Assembly: GCA_903900155.1 (NCBI GenBank)
Contig: CAIUMD010000026.1
Span: 1 to 36,181, forward strand
Direction: 5' to 3'
Length of the DNA stretch: 36,181 nt
Source of the DNA: an uncultured Caulobacterales bacterium
GTDB lineage: Bacteria > Pseudomonadota > Alphaproteobacteria > Caulobacterales > Caulobacteraceae
The notes beneath the pieces were generated by a model, which was not told the DNA's origin, did not search any database, and saw only the letters and a list, made by a program, of their open reading frames with translations. Of the stretch, positions 24,120 through 31,931 are shown piece by piece; the stretch's first letter is position 1, and each line of letters opens with the position of its first letter. Made by a program: the position numbers and the translations under genes.

Positions 24120-24896
24120 GTGTCGGCCCGCCTGCCCTTCGCCTTCCGCCTGGTGCTGGGTTCGGAGCTGCGGCTCTGGGCCAAGGCCGACCACACTCCC
24201 GTGCTGTGGTGGCGCGACGACGACGCCCGCGGCCCGACCGGGGCGCTGGAGCAGTTGCTGAACCTGGCCCGCCGCCATCAGGCGCCGGTGACCCTGGCCG
24301 CCATCGCCGGCCCGCACCTGCCGCTGCTGGTCCGCCGGATCGAGCGCCACCCGCACGTCGAGATCGCTGTCCACGGCTTCACGCACCAGAACCGCCAGCC
24401 GGAAGGCCGGGGCTTTGGCGAGATCGTCGAGACCGACGAGATCGATTGGGTCCGCAACCAGTTGCGCGCCACGGTCATGGCCTTCCACCGCGCCGGCGTC
24501 AGCCCGTCGCTGTTTGTGCCGCCGTGGAACAATCTTCAGCCGCAGCTGCTGGCCGCCCTGCCCGATTCGCCGCTGCGCGCGATCTCAGGCTTCGACCAGG
24601 ACGCCGGCGTCGAAGACGGCGTGGCCCGCCTGGACACCCACCTGGACGTGCTGCGCTGGAAGGACGGCGCCCGTTTCCGGGGCCAGTGGAAGTTCCTGAT
24701 CCGCATGCGGCGACTGCTGCAGCAGCGCCGCCTGACCGGCCAGTGGGAGCAGCCCATCGGTCTGCTGACCCATCACCTGGATCACGATCACGCCACGTGG
24801 CTGTTCCTGGAACGGTTCCTGGCGGCGTTCCCGGTCAAGGCGCGCGCCGACCTGATGGGCGACGCGGCGGTCGAGCCGGAAGCGCTCAGAGCTTAA
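24120..24896 (+). CDS. Polysaccharide-deacetylase-like protein
   Basis: A 258-residue NodB-fold protein, starting at GTG. It keeps the catalytic/metal motifs WRDDDA (31-36) and HGFTH (85-89), and a FVPPWNN motif where classical enzymes have RxPxG/Y. LLTHHLDHD near the C-terminus is in the place of the last catalytic His. There is no signal peptide, so it works in the cytoplasm, unlike chitin or peptidoglycan deacetylases; a lipid-linked or nucleotide sugar intermediate made by the neighbouring glycosyltransferase is a fair guess. aaggg lies about 12 nt before the GTG. Converges on the next small gene with a 2-bp gap. Confidence 0.85.
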   Translation: MSARLPFAFRLVLGSELRLWAKADHTPVLWWRDDDARGPTGALEQLLNLARRHQAPVTLAAIAGPHLPLLVRRIERHPHVEIAVHGFTHQNRQPEGRGFGEIVETDEIDWVRNQLRATVMAFHRAGVSPSLFVPPWNNLQPQLLAALPDSPLRAISGFDQDAGVEDGVARLDTHLDVLRWKDGARFRGQWKFLIRMRRLLQQRRLTGQWEQPIGLLTHHLDHDHATWLFLERFLAAFPVKARADLMGDAAVEPEALRA

Positions 24897-24898
24897 GC

Positions 24899-25024
24899 TT
24901 AGGCCGGCTCGGGGCGGTCGCGCAGGCACTCGCCGATGGCGCGGAAGCAGCCCGGAATGCCCAGGGCGCCCATGAACGACATGGCCACGGCGCAGACCAG
25001 CATGATCGGTTGGAAGATGCGCAT
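24899..25024 (-). CDS. 41-residue hydrophobic small protein
   Basis: ATG 25024 is preceded by a strong ggagag 5 nt upstream, and the frame ends at TAA 24899-24901. The product starts MRIFQPIMLVCAVAMSFMG, forms one membrane helix of about 20 residues, and ends with a short Cys-containing amphipathic tail (two Cys, FRAIGECLRDRPEPA). It has no name I know. A good ribosome site, one clean membrane helix and its own intergenic space make it probable. Its stop is 2 bp from the deacetylase stop. Confidence 0.65.
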   Translation of the reverse strand: MRIFQPIMLVCAVAMSFMGALGIPGCFRAIGECLRDRPEPA

Positions 25025-25114
25025 CGGGACTCTCCGGCCAGCGTTCGTCGAGGGCACTGTGCCGGAGTTGTAAGACGGAACCTTGACGGTTGTTCCGCCG
25101 GCGAACGAAAATTT

Positions 25115-26563
25115 TCAGGGTGCGGCGTTTTTGCCAAGCTGGCTTCCGAGCGCGTAAGCGGAACGCGCCGCCTCGATCCGGTCCAGCTTGGCGTACAGCG
25201 GCGCCCAATCATCGCTCTCGACGATCAGCGCCCACAGGGCCTCGACCTCCTCGATCAGCATCTCTTCCGGCTCCGGACGCTGGAAGACCGGGTCGGCCAG
25301 GCGCTCGGGACGATCGGGCTCGTAGCTGGCCAGCTGACGGCGGAAGGCCTCGAACGTCTCGGTGCGATAGAGATCGGCGCGGGGGCCGCCCATCGCGCGC
25401 CCCGTCGAGGCCTCGCCGCCGAACCAGTCGAAGAAGAACGGCTCCCAGCGCAGCCCCTCGCCGCCTTCGGCCAAAGCGCGGAAGGCGGCGTTGACCAGCT
25501 CGACATCCGCGTCCGGATCACGGCTCTTCACGCCCAGGCGGTCCAGGATCGCCCCGCGCAGGGCCAGGCGATAGGCATCGGAAAAGCCGTTCAGCGCCGC
25601 CAGCAGCCTGGCCTGGTCGCCGACCAGGGTCAGGCAGGCGGCCAGCTGCTGCAGGTTCCAGAACATCGCCTCGGGCTGGCGACCGAAGCTGTAGAGCCCC
25701 TGATGGTCGAAATAGGCGGCCACGAAGTTGGGATCGTTGCGCGGCAGGAAGCGCCAGGGGCCGTAATCGAAGCTCTCGCCGGTCACGACCATGTTGTCGG
25801 TGTTCAGCACCCCGTGCACGAAGCCCGCCGACATCCATCGCGCCAGGAGCTTGGCGCTGGCCGCGATCGTCGCCTCCAGCATTGCGGTCGGGCGATCAGG
25901 CGCGTCGGCCAGGTGCGGATAGTAGGCCTCGACCACGTGGTCGACCAGCACGCCGATCAGGTCGGGGCGATCGAAATAGGCCTGGCGCTGGAAGGTCCCG
26001 AACCGGATGTGGCTGTGCGACAGCCGGGTCAGCACGGCCGAGCGGGTCGGGCTGGGCTCGTCGCCGCGGGTCAGGGCCTCGCCGGTCTCGACCAGCGAGA
26101 ACGCGCGCGAGGTCGGCGCGCCCAGGGCCTCCAGCATCGAAGCGGCCAGGATCTCGCGCATGCCGCCCTTCAGGGTCAGGCGCCCGTCGCCCGCCCGCGA
26201 CCACGGCGTCTGGCCCGAGCCCTTGGTGGCGAGATCCAGTAGACGATCCGTCCCCTGCTCGCGCAGCTGGGCGAACAGGAAGCCGCGCCCGTCACCCAGG
26301 TCGGGATTGTAAACGCGAAACTGGTGGCCGTGATAGCGCATGGCCAAGGGCAGCGGCTGGTTGTCAGGCAAGGGTTCGAAGCGGCCGAAATGGCGGATCC
26401 AGTCATCGTCGCTTAACGCCTCAAGACCCACCGTGGCGGCGGCGCGATCGTTGCGGAACCGCAGGATCGTCCGCGGAAAATCGGCCGCCTCGACCGGATC
26501 GGAGAAGTCGCGCCCCAGGGCCTGGAAGCGCGGATCGGGACGGTAGGCGGACGAAAGGCTCAT
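25115..26563 (-). CDS. selO: SelO/YdiU protein adenylyltransferase
   Basis: A 482-residue pseudokinase-fold enzyme that transfers AMP from ATP to Ser/Thr/Tyr of proteins, linked to redox stress. Hallmarks are the opening GRDFSDPVEAADFP, MRYHGHQFRVYNPDLGDGRGFLF, the nucleotide part LATKGSGQTPWSRAGDGRLTLKGG split around the Lys, and the HGVLNTDNMVVTGESFDYGPW active-site block (D in NTDN and DYG). Full length for the family. The C-terminus ends in GSQLGKNAAP and lacks the C-terminal Cys/Sec CxxU seen in some homologs. Its start is next to the second receptor gene, divergent across a 245-bp gap. Confidence 0.96.
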   Translation of the reverse strand: MSLSSAYRPDPRFQALGRDFSDPVEAADFPRTILRFRNDRAAATVGLEALSDDDWIRHFGRFEPLPDNQPLPLAMRYHGHQFRVYNPDLGDGRGFLFAQLREQGTDRLLDLATKGSGQTPWSRAGDGRLTLKGGMREILAASMLEALGAPTSRAFSLVETGEALTRGDEPSPTRSAVLTRLSHSHIRFGTFQRQAYFDRPDLIGVLVDHVVEAYYPHLADAPDRPTAMLEATIAASAKLLARWMSAGFVHGVLNTDNMVVTGESFDYGPWRFLPRNDPNFVAAYFDHQGLYSFGRQPEAMFWNLQQLAACLTLVGDQARLLAALNGFSDAYRLALRGAILDRLGVKSRDPDADVELVNAAFRALAEGGEGLRWEPFFFDWFGGEASTGRAMGGPRADLYRTETFEAFRRQLASYEPDRPERLADPVFQRPEPEEMLIEEVEALWALIVESDDWAPLYAKLDRIEAARSAYALGSQLGKNAAP

Positions 26564-26729
26564 GGCCGCCAGATGAGAGCGCGCCGGCGACCGCGCAAGC
26601 CCTTTTCGAATTTTGATGACGGCGAATGAACGCTGTCGCTTCCAAGCAACAGAAATCTTTCAAACCTAGTCACAACAAGGGATTTTGCTTGCCGATCCTC
26701 CATGCGGCGCCTAACCCTTGGCCATCCAT

Positions 26730-26745
26730 TCGAACAATCGTTCGA
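26730..26745. promoter_or_regulatory. tcgaac-aatc-gttcga palindrome in the SelO/receptor gap
   Basis: A perfect 6-bp inverted repeat with a 4-bp spacer, 64 bp upstream of the receptor ATG. It sits in a gap of 245 bp shared by divergent selO and the receptor gene. A second site, the 8-bp palindrome aagcgctt (26777-26784), 25 bp before the ATG, resembles the core of LacI-family operators, which control several Caulobacter receptors. Both are candidates only. Confidence 0.4.
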
Positions 26746-26808
26746 CGGACCAACGAAAAACAAGCTGGAAGCGGGCAAGCGCTTTCGGCCAACGAACCGA
26801 GGTAGGAA

Positions 26809-29325
26809 ATGCGCTTTACCCAGGTGCTTTGCGGCACTGCGTCCGCTGTTGTCCTCGCCGGTCTTGGCGCCACGAGCGTCGCGCAGGCTCAAGAAGCCGA
26901 CTCCCAGACCATCGACAGCATCATCGTCACCGCCCAGAAGCGGGAACAAAACCTGCAGGACGTCCCGGTGGTGGTCACCGCCGTCGGCGCCAAGCTGCTG
27001 CAGGACACCGGCGTCCGGGACATCAAGGACCTGACGATCCTGACTCCGGGCCTCACCGTCACCTCGACCTCGTCGGAAGCCTCGACCACCGCCCGCGTGC
27101 GCGGCGTCGGCACCGTCGGCGACAACCCCGGCCTGGAAAGCTCGGTCGGCGTGGTGATCGATGGCGTTTACCGCCCCCGTAACGGCGTCGGCTTCGGCGA
27201 CCTGGGCGAGATGGAGCGCATCGAGGTGCTGAAGGGCCCGCAAGGCACCCTGTTCGGCAAGAACACCTCGGCCGGCGTCATCAACGTGGTCACCAAGGAG
27301 CCCGAGTTCGGCTTCGGCGCCAATGCCGAGCTGACCTTCGGCAATTACGGCGCCAAGGGCGCGTCGGCCTCGGTCACCGGTCCGCTGTCAGGCGACAAGC
27401 TGGCCGGCCGCCTGTACATCGCCGGTCGCCAGCGCGACGGCTTCAACGACGTGATCACCGGTCCCGGCCCGTCCAGCCGCAAGCAGGACGCCGACCAGAA
27501 CTTCTACACCGTGCGCGGCCAGTTGCTGTTCGTGCCGGACGACCAGGCCACCTTCCGGGTGATCGCCGACTACAGCCGCCGCGACGAGAACTGCTGCGGC
27601 GCCGTGCAGATCCGCACCGGCCCGACCGCCGGCATCCTGGCCCTGACCTCGGGCCAGGCCGCGCCGCTGGCCATGACCGCCAATCCGTACAAGCGTGTGG
27701 CCTATTCGAACCGCGGCGCCCCGGCCAAGATCGAGGACATGGGCGTCTCGCTGCAGGGCGACATCGACCTGCCGATCGGCACCCTGACCACCATCTCGGC
27801 CATCCGCAACTGGCGCACCGACAACGGCCAGGACGCCGATTTCAGCCTCGCCGACCTGGCCTATCGCAACAAGGACGGCTCCAACTATTCGGAGTTCCGG
27901 ACCTACACCCAGGAACTGCGCCTGGCCGGCAAGACCGACAAGCTGGACTGGATGGTCGGCGCCTTCCTGGCCGACGAGCGCCTGGCCACCCGGACCAACT
28001 TCCTGTTCGGCAACGACTACGAGCAGTATCTGGGCCGCCTGCTGTCGCGTTCGGCCGCCAACCCGGCGGGCGTGGCCAATTTCGTGGCCCTGCTGCTGAA
28101 CCGCGCGCCGAACACCTCGTTCACGCCCGGCCAGGGCATCTATGACCGCTACGACCAGCGCGCGACCACCATCGCCCTGTTCACCAACGAGACCTGGCAC
28201 GTCACCGACGCGTTCGAGATCACCGCCGGCCTGCGCTACACCTCGGAAGAGAAGAAGCTCGACACCTACCAACGCAACAGCGACGGCGGCGTCGGCTGCG
28301 GCACGGCCCTGTCGCCGGCCGGCCAGGCCCGCATCGCCGGCATCGTCGGCGCGGCCAACGCCGGCACCGTCATCGGCAACCTCTGCCTGCCCTGGGCCAA
28401 CCCGCTGTTCAACGGCCGCGGCACCCAGCAGCAGCGCACGGACAAGGAGTGGAGCGGCACGGTCAAGGCCTCGTACCGCTTCTCGCCGGAGGTCTTCACC
28501 TACGCCTCGTTCGCGCGTGGCTACAAGGGCGGCGGCTTCAACCTGGACCGCACCCAGTCGTCGAACGGCCTGCCCTCGGGCGCGGCCGGCGTGACGCCGA
28601 TCTACGACACCTCGTTCCCGGCGGAGTTCGTCGACAGCTATGAAATCGGCATCAAGAACACGCTGTTCAACCGCACGGTGCTCTTCAACATCAGCGGCTT
28701 CTATCAGAAGTTCACCGACTTCCAGCTGAACACCTTCCTGGGCACCTCGTTCGTGGTCCGTTCGATCCCGGAAGTGAAGTCCAAGGGCGTCGACGCCGAC
28801 TTCCTGTGGTTCACCCCGGTCAAGGGCCTGATGGTCCAGAGCGGCTTCACCTACGCCCTGACCGAGTACGGCAGCCAGGCGATCCCGAACGATCCGACCA
28901 ACGCCCTGGCCCTGCTGCCGGGCAGCCGCATGTCGCTGGCGCCGAAGTACTCGGCCTCGGGCTCGATGACCTACGAGACCCCGATCGGCGGCGACATGAA
29001 GGCCCGCTTCAACATCGGCGCGAAGTACTCGAGCTCGTACAATACGGGTTCGGACCTGTTCCCGCCGAAGATGCAAAAGGCCTTCACCGTCGTGAACGGC
29101 CGCGTGGGCATCGGTTCGGCCGACGATCGCTGGACCGTCGAGCTGTGGGGCCAGAACCTGCTGAACGAGAAGTACATGCAGGTCGCCTTCAACGGCACCC
29201 TGCAGGGCTCCTCGGGCCTGTCGGCCACGCAGAACACCTATGTGCCGGCGAACGACACCATCACCTACGACGCGTTCCTGGGCGCGCCGCGCACCTACGG
29301 CGTGACCCTGCGTTCGAAGTTCTAG
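26809..29325 (+). CDS. TonB-dependent outer-membrane receptor
   Basis: An 838-residue receptor with a signal peptide ending at about AQAQ (28), a TonB box (IDSIIVTAQKREQ), a plug (QDVPVVVTAVGAKLLQDTG, GVVIDGVYRPRN, RIEVLKGPQGTLFGKNTSAGVINVVT) and a 22-strand-type barrel ending YGVTLRSKF with terminal Phe. It has no STN domain, so unlike the receptor at 20736 it is a plain transporter. An insertion rich in Asn/Gly (about 490-550) contains CGT and NLC cysteines that may form a disulfide loop. The ribosome site is ggtagga. It has its own promoter region and a strong terminator at 29395. The barrel pattern of Caulobacter receptors gives no ligand. Confidence 0.95.
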   Translation: MRFTQVLCGTASAVVLAGLGATSVAQAQEADSQTIDSIIVTAQKREQNLQDVPVVVTAVGAKLLQDTGVRDIKDLTILTPGLTVTSTSSEASTTARVRGVGTVGDNPGLESSVGVVIDGVYRPRNGVGFGDLGEMERIEVLKGPQGTLFGKNTSAGVINVVTKEPEFGFGANAELTFGNYGAKGASASVTGPLSGDKLAGRLYIAGRQRDGFNDVITGPGPSSRKQDADQNFYTVRGQLLFVPDDQATFRVIADYSRRDENCCGAVQIRTGPTAGILALTSGQAAPLAMTANPYKRVAYSNRGAPAKIEDMGVSLQGDIDLPIGTLTTISAIRNWRTDNGQDADFSLADLAYRNKDGSNYSEFRTYTQELRLAGKTDKLDWMVGAFLADERLATRTNFLFGNDYEQYLGRLLSRSAANPAGVANFVALLLNRAPNTSFTPGQGIYDRYDQRATTIALFTNETWHVTDAFEITAGLRYTSEEKKLDTYQRNSDGGVGCGTALSPAGQARIAGIVGAANAGTVIGNLCLPWANPLFNGRGTQQQRTDKEWSGTVKASYRFSPEVFTYASFARGYKGGGFNLDRTQSSNGLPSGAAGVTPIYDTSFPAEFVDSYEIGIKNTLFNRTVLFNISGFYQKFTDFQLNTFLGTSFVVRSIPEVKSKGVDADFLWFTPVKGLMVQSGFTYALTEYGSQAIPNDPTNALALLPGSRMSLAPKYSASGSMTYETPIGGDMKARFNIGAKYSSSYNTGSDLFPPKMQKAFTVVNGRVGIGSADDRWTVELWGQNLLNEKYMQVAFNGTLQGSSGLSATQNTYVPANDTITYDAFLGAPRTYGVTLRSKF

Positions 29326-29340
29326 CTGGCGAAGTTCTAG
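29311..29340 (+). repeat. Imperfect tandem duplication over the receptor stop codon
   Basis: gaagttctag occurs at 29316-29325 and again at 29331-29340, with the longer copies gaagttctagctggc and gaagttctagccggg. The second copy lies just after the stop and repeats the last codons Lys-Phe-stop. It looks like a 15-bp tandem duplication that moved no coding information. Confidence 0.7.
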
Positions 29341-29394
29341 CCGGGAGGGGGAACCGGTCGGACCTCGCAGTCCGGTCGGCTTTCGGAAGAGGGA

Positions 29395-29433
29395 AAGGGC
29401 GATCCGGGCGACCGGGTCGCCCTTTTCTTTTTC
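29395..29433 (+). terminator. Intrinsic terminator of the second receptor gene
   Basis: aagggcga (29395-29402) pairs with tcgccctt (29417-29424), extended by a T-G wobble and ccgg/ccgg closing on a GCGA tetraloop (29408-29411): a 13-bp stem. It is followed by ttcttttt (29425-29432). This is a textbook Rho-independent terminator, 70 bp after the receptor stop, and by far the best in the window. Confidence 0.93.
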
Positions 29434-29512
29434 CGTAGGCGAAGGGGTTTGCGATCGGCCCGCATCACCTCAGCATGGCTTGGGGGATTCGCTTAAGCCT
29501 CGGAGCGCGGCC

Positions 29513-31930
29513 ATGAAGACGATCCGCTTCCTCGGATTCTGGATCTGCTTGGTCCTTGGCCTGGCGCTCGGCGCCTGGAGCCAGCGGCCGCCCGCGCCCG
29601 TCGCGGCCAACGCCTCGGCCACGGCCTTCTCGGCCGACCGCGCCATGACCGACGTCGCCGCCATGGCCCAGAAGCCCCACCCGACCGGCTCGGCCGAGAT
29701 CGCCAAGGTCCGCGACCACCTGCTGGCCCGCATCAACGGCATGGACCTGGAGGTCTCGGTGCGGCCGGGCGAGGGCTTCCGGCCCTACTCCAACGACGGC
29801 CGCGCCCTGGGCGCGGCGGCGGTGCAGAACCTGGTCGGCGTGCTGCCGGGCAAGGACCGCGAGCTGCCGGCCATCCTGGTCATGAGCCACTATGACTCGG
29901 TCCACAACTCGCCCGGCGCCGCCGACGACGCCACGGGAACCGCCGCCGCCCTCGAGATCGCCCGCGCCCTCAAGGCCGACGGGCCGCACCTGCGAGACGT
30001 GATCTTCCTGTTCACCGACGCCGAGGAATCGGGCCTCTTGGGCGCCGACGCCTTTTTCGCCCGCGACCCGATGCTGGCCCGCGTAGGCCTCGTCTTGAAC
30101 ATGGAGGCCCGCGGCGACGCCGGCCGCGCGGCCATGTTCCAGACCGGCCCCGGCAACGGCGCGCTGATGAGCGTCTTCGCCCGCGAGGCCAAGAGCCCGT
30201 CGGCCAATTCGATGGCCTCGACCGTCTACGAGAAGATGCCCAACGACACCGACTTCACCCATGCGGTGAAGCGAGGTCTGCCCGGGCTGAACCTGGCCTT
30301 CATCGACGACCAGCTAGCCTATCACACGCCGCTGGCCCGTCCCGACCACCTGGAGCGCGGCAGCCTGCAGCACATCGGCGACCAGGCCCTGCCGACCCTC
30401 CGCGCCCTGGCGGACGCACAGGCACTGCCGGCCAAGACCGATAACGCGATCTATTCCGACGTGCTGGGCCTGTTTCTGATCAGCTATCCGCCGGTGGTCG
30501 GCTGGGTGCTGCTGGGCCTGGCCGCCGTGATGATCGGCGTCACCGCCTGGCGCACCCTGAGGCTGGGCGCGGCCAGCGGCTGGGAGATTGCTCGCGGCGC
30601 GGCGGGCCTGCTGCTGATCGCCACCAGCGCCGGCCTGGTCCTGCACCTGGCCGGGCGAGCGCTGATGATCCAGGACGTCCAGCGCCACTACGGCCTGCTC
30701 GTTCGTTTCGACCACCTGCTGTGGGGCGCGGGCATCCTGGCGGTCGCCGCCGGCCTGGGCGTCGCCACGGCCCAGGCGCGGGGGGCCAAGCGAGTCATTC
30801 CGTGCGTCGTCGCCCTGGCCTTGGGCGGCGCTTGCAGCCTGGCTGGCGGCTTCGACCCGATAGGCCTGGGCCTGGGGGTGGCGACCTGCGTGTTCGCGGC
30901 CCTGGCCCTGGGCTTCAAGACCGACGCGCTGGGCGCCTGGATCGGCGGGATGATTGTGCTGCTGCTCCTGGCGACCGCCGCCCAGGTCCTGGCCCCGGGC
31001 GCCACCGTGATGCTGACCTGGCCGCTGCTGGTCGCCGCCGTCGGCGCGGCCCTGGTCATCGGCGTCGGCGGCGCGCGGGACAAGCGGGTGGCCCTGGCCC
31101 TGACGCTGGGTCTCTGCGTGCTGGCCACCCTGTCGACCGCCCAGCTCAGCGCCTGGGGCGCCTGGACCTTCGCCGGCGTCGGCCTGCTGGAGCCGGCGAT
31201 CCTGGCCCTGTTCGCCATGCTGGCCGCCCCCGCCCTGTCGCCCCTCGCCCATGACTTCGCCGCCACCCGCTGGGCCTGGCGCGCCGCGGGCGTCCTGGCC
31301 GTCGCTGGCGTCGCCCTGATCGCCAACGCCGCCCGCCTGGGCGGCGAGCCCGACCGTCCGGCGATCACGACCGCCCTGCACGTGGCCGACCTGTCGACCG
31401 GCAAGGCCTGGCGCGTCGCCGGCCAGCCCCGCCTGGACGCCTGGACCAAGGCGCTTCTGCCGGGCGACGGCGGCTCCGAGCCCAAGCAGCAGGCTCTGCC
31501 CCCGTTCTGGCGCGAGCCGGTGTGGATGTCGCAGACCCGCGCCGTCCCGGTCGCCGCCCCGCAGCTGACCGTCGACCGCGCCGAGGACCGCCTGCTGATC
31601 CGCCTGATCCCCGCGCCGGGGGCCGAGATGGTCAGCATCCGCCTGCGCCCCAGCGCCCCGCTCAGCACGCCGCGCCTGAACGGCCGGCCGATCACCCTGA
31701 CCGCCGAGGCGGGCAAGTGGTCGAACCTGACCTATCACGCCCCCGACCCGAACGGCGTGACCCTGAGCTTCACGACCACCGGGACCGGCAAAGTCGAGGT
31801 TGCGGCGCTGGAGTATCATGACGGCTGGCCGCAGCTGGCCAAGGCCCCGCCCGCCAAGCCGCCCGAGCTGATGGCCTACGGCATGTCGGACAAGACCGCC
31901 GTGCTGGTGCGCGGCGGGCTTTCCTGGTGA
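29513..31930 (+). CDS. M28-family membrane aminopeptidase
   Basis: An 805-residue protein. After an N-terminal membrane anchor (about 1-25), the M28 peptidase domain faces the periplasm (about 35-310). Metal and catalytic residues are visible in VMSHYDSVHNSPGAADDATGTAAALE (His, Asp), FTDAEESGLLGADAFF (Glu-Glu) and NMEARGDAGR, with the last ligand expected in AYHTPLARPDHLERG. The second half has about nine membrane helices (about 330-600), followed by a soluble beta-rich C-terminal domain. This build, M28 plus a membrane bundle, resembles ERMP1/Pff1-like peptidases. I chose ATG 29513 (GGAG 7 nt upstream) over one 11 codons earlier. It converges on the CoA ligase gene with a 1-bp gap. Confidence 0.93.
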   Translation: MKTIRFLGFWICLVLGLALGAWSQRPPAPVAANASATAFSADRAMTDVAAMAQKPHPTGSAEIAKVRDHLLARINGMDLEVSVRPGEGFRPYSNDGRALGAAAVQNLVGVLPGKDRELPAILVMSHYDSVHNSPGAADDATGTAAALEIARALKADGPHLRDVIFLFTDAEESGLLGADAFFARDPMLARVGLVLNMEARGDAGRAAMFQTGPGNGALMSVFAREAKSPSANSMASTVYEKMPNDTDFTHAVKRGLPGLNLAFIDDQLAYHTPLARPDHLERGSLQHIGDQALPTLRALADAQALPAKTDNAIYSDVLGLFLISYPPVVGWVLLGLAAVMIGVTAWRTLRLGAASGWEIARGAAGLLLIATSAGLVLHLAGRALMIQDVQRHYGLLVRFDHLLWGAGILAVAAGLGVATAQARGAKRVIPCVVALALGGACSLAGGFDPIGLGLGVATCVFAALALGFKTDALGAWIGGMIVLLLLATAAQVLAPGATVMLTWPLLVAAVGAALVIGVGGARDKRVALALTLGLCVLATLSTAQLSAWGAWTFAGVGLLEPAILALFAMLAAPALSPLAHDFAATRWAWRAAGVLAVAGVALIANAARLGGEPDRPAITTALHVADLSTGKAWRVAGQPRLDAWTKALLPGDGGSEPKQQALPPFWREPVWMSQTRAVPVAAPQLTVDRAEDRLLIRLIPAPGAEMVSIRLRPSAPLSTPRLNGRPITLTAEAGKWSNLTYHAPDPNGVTLSFTTTGTGKVEVAALEYHDGWPQLAKAPPAKPPELMAYGMSDKTAVLVRGGLSW

Positions 31931-31931
31931 C

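Noticed and set aside
25060..25105. GGAAC-type ECF promoter before the 41-residue ORF
   Set aside because: GGAAC and CGTC are present on the minus strand, but the 14-bp spacer is too short.
22302..26242. Frames of over 700 codons overlapping the first receptor, glycosyltransferase and SelO genes
   Set aside because: Shadow reading of well-identified genes; no motif and repetitive composition.
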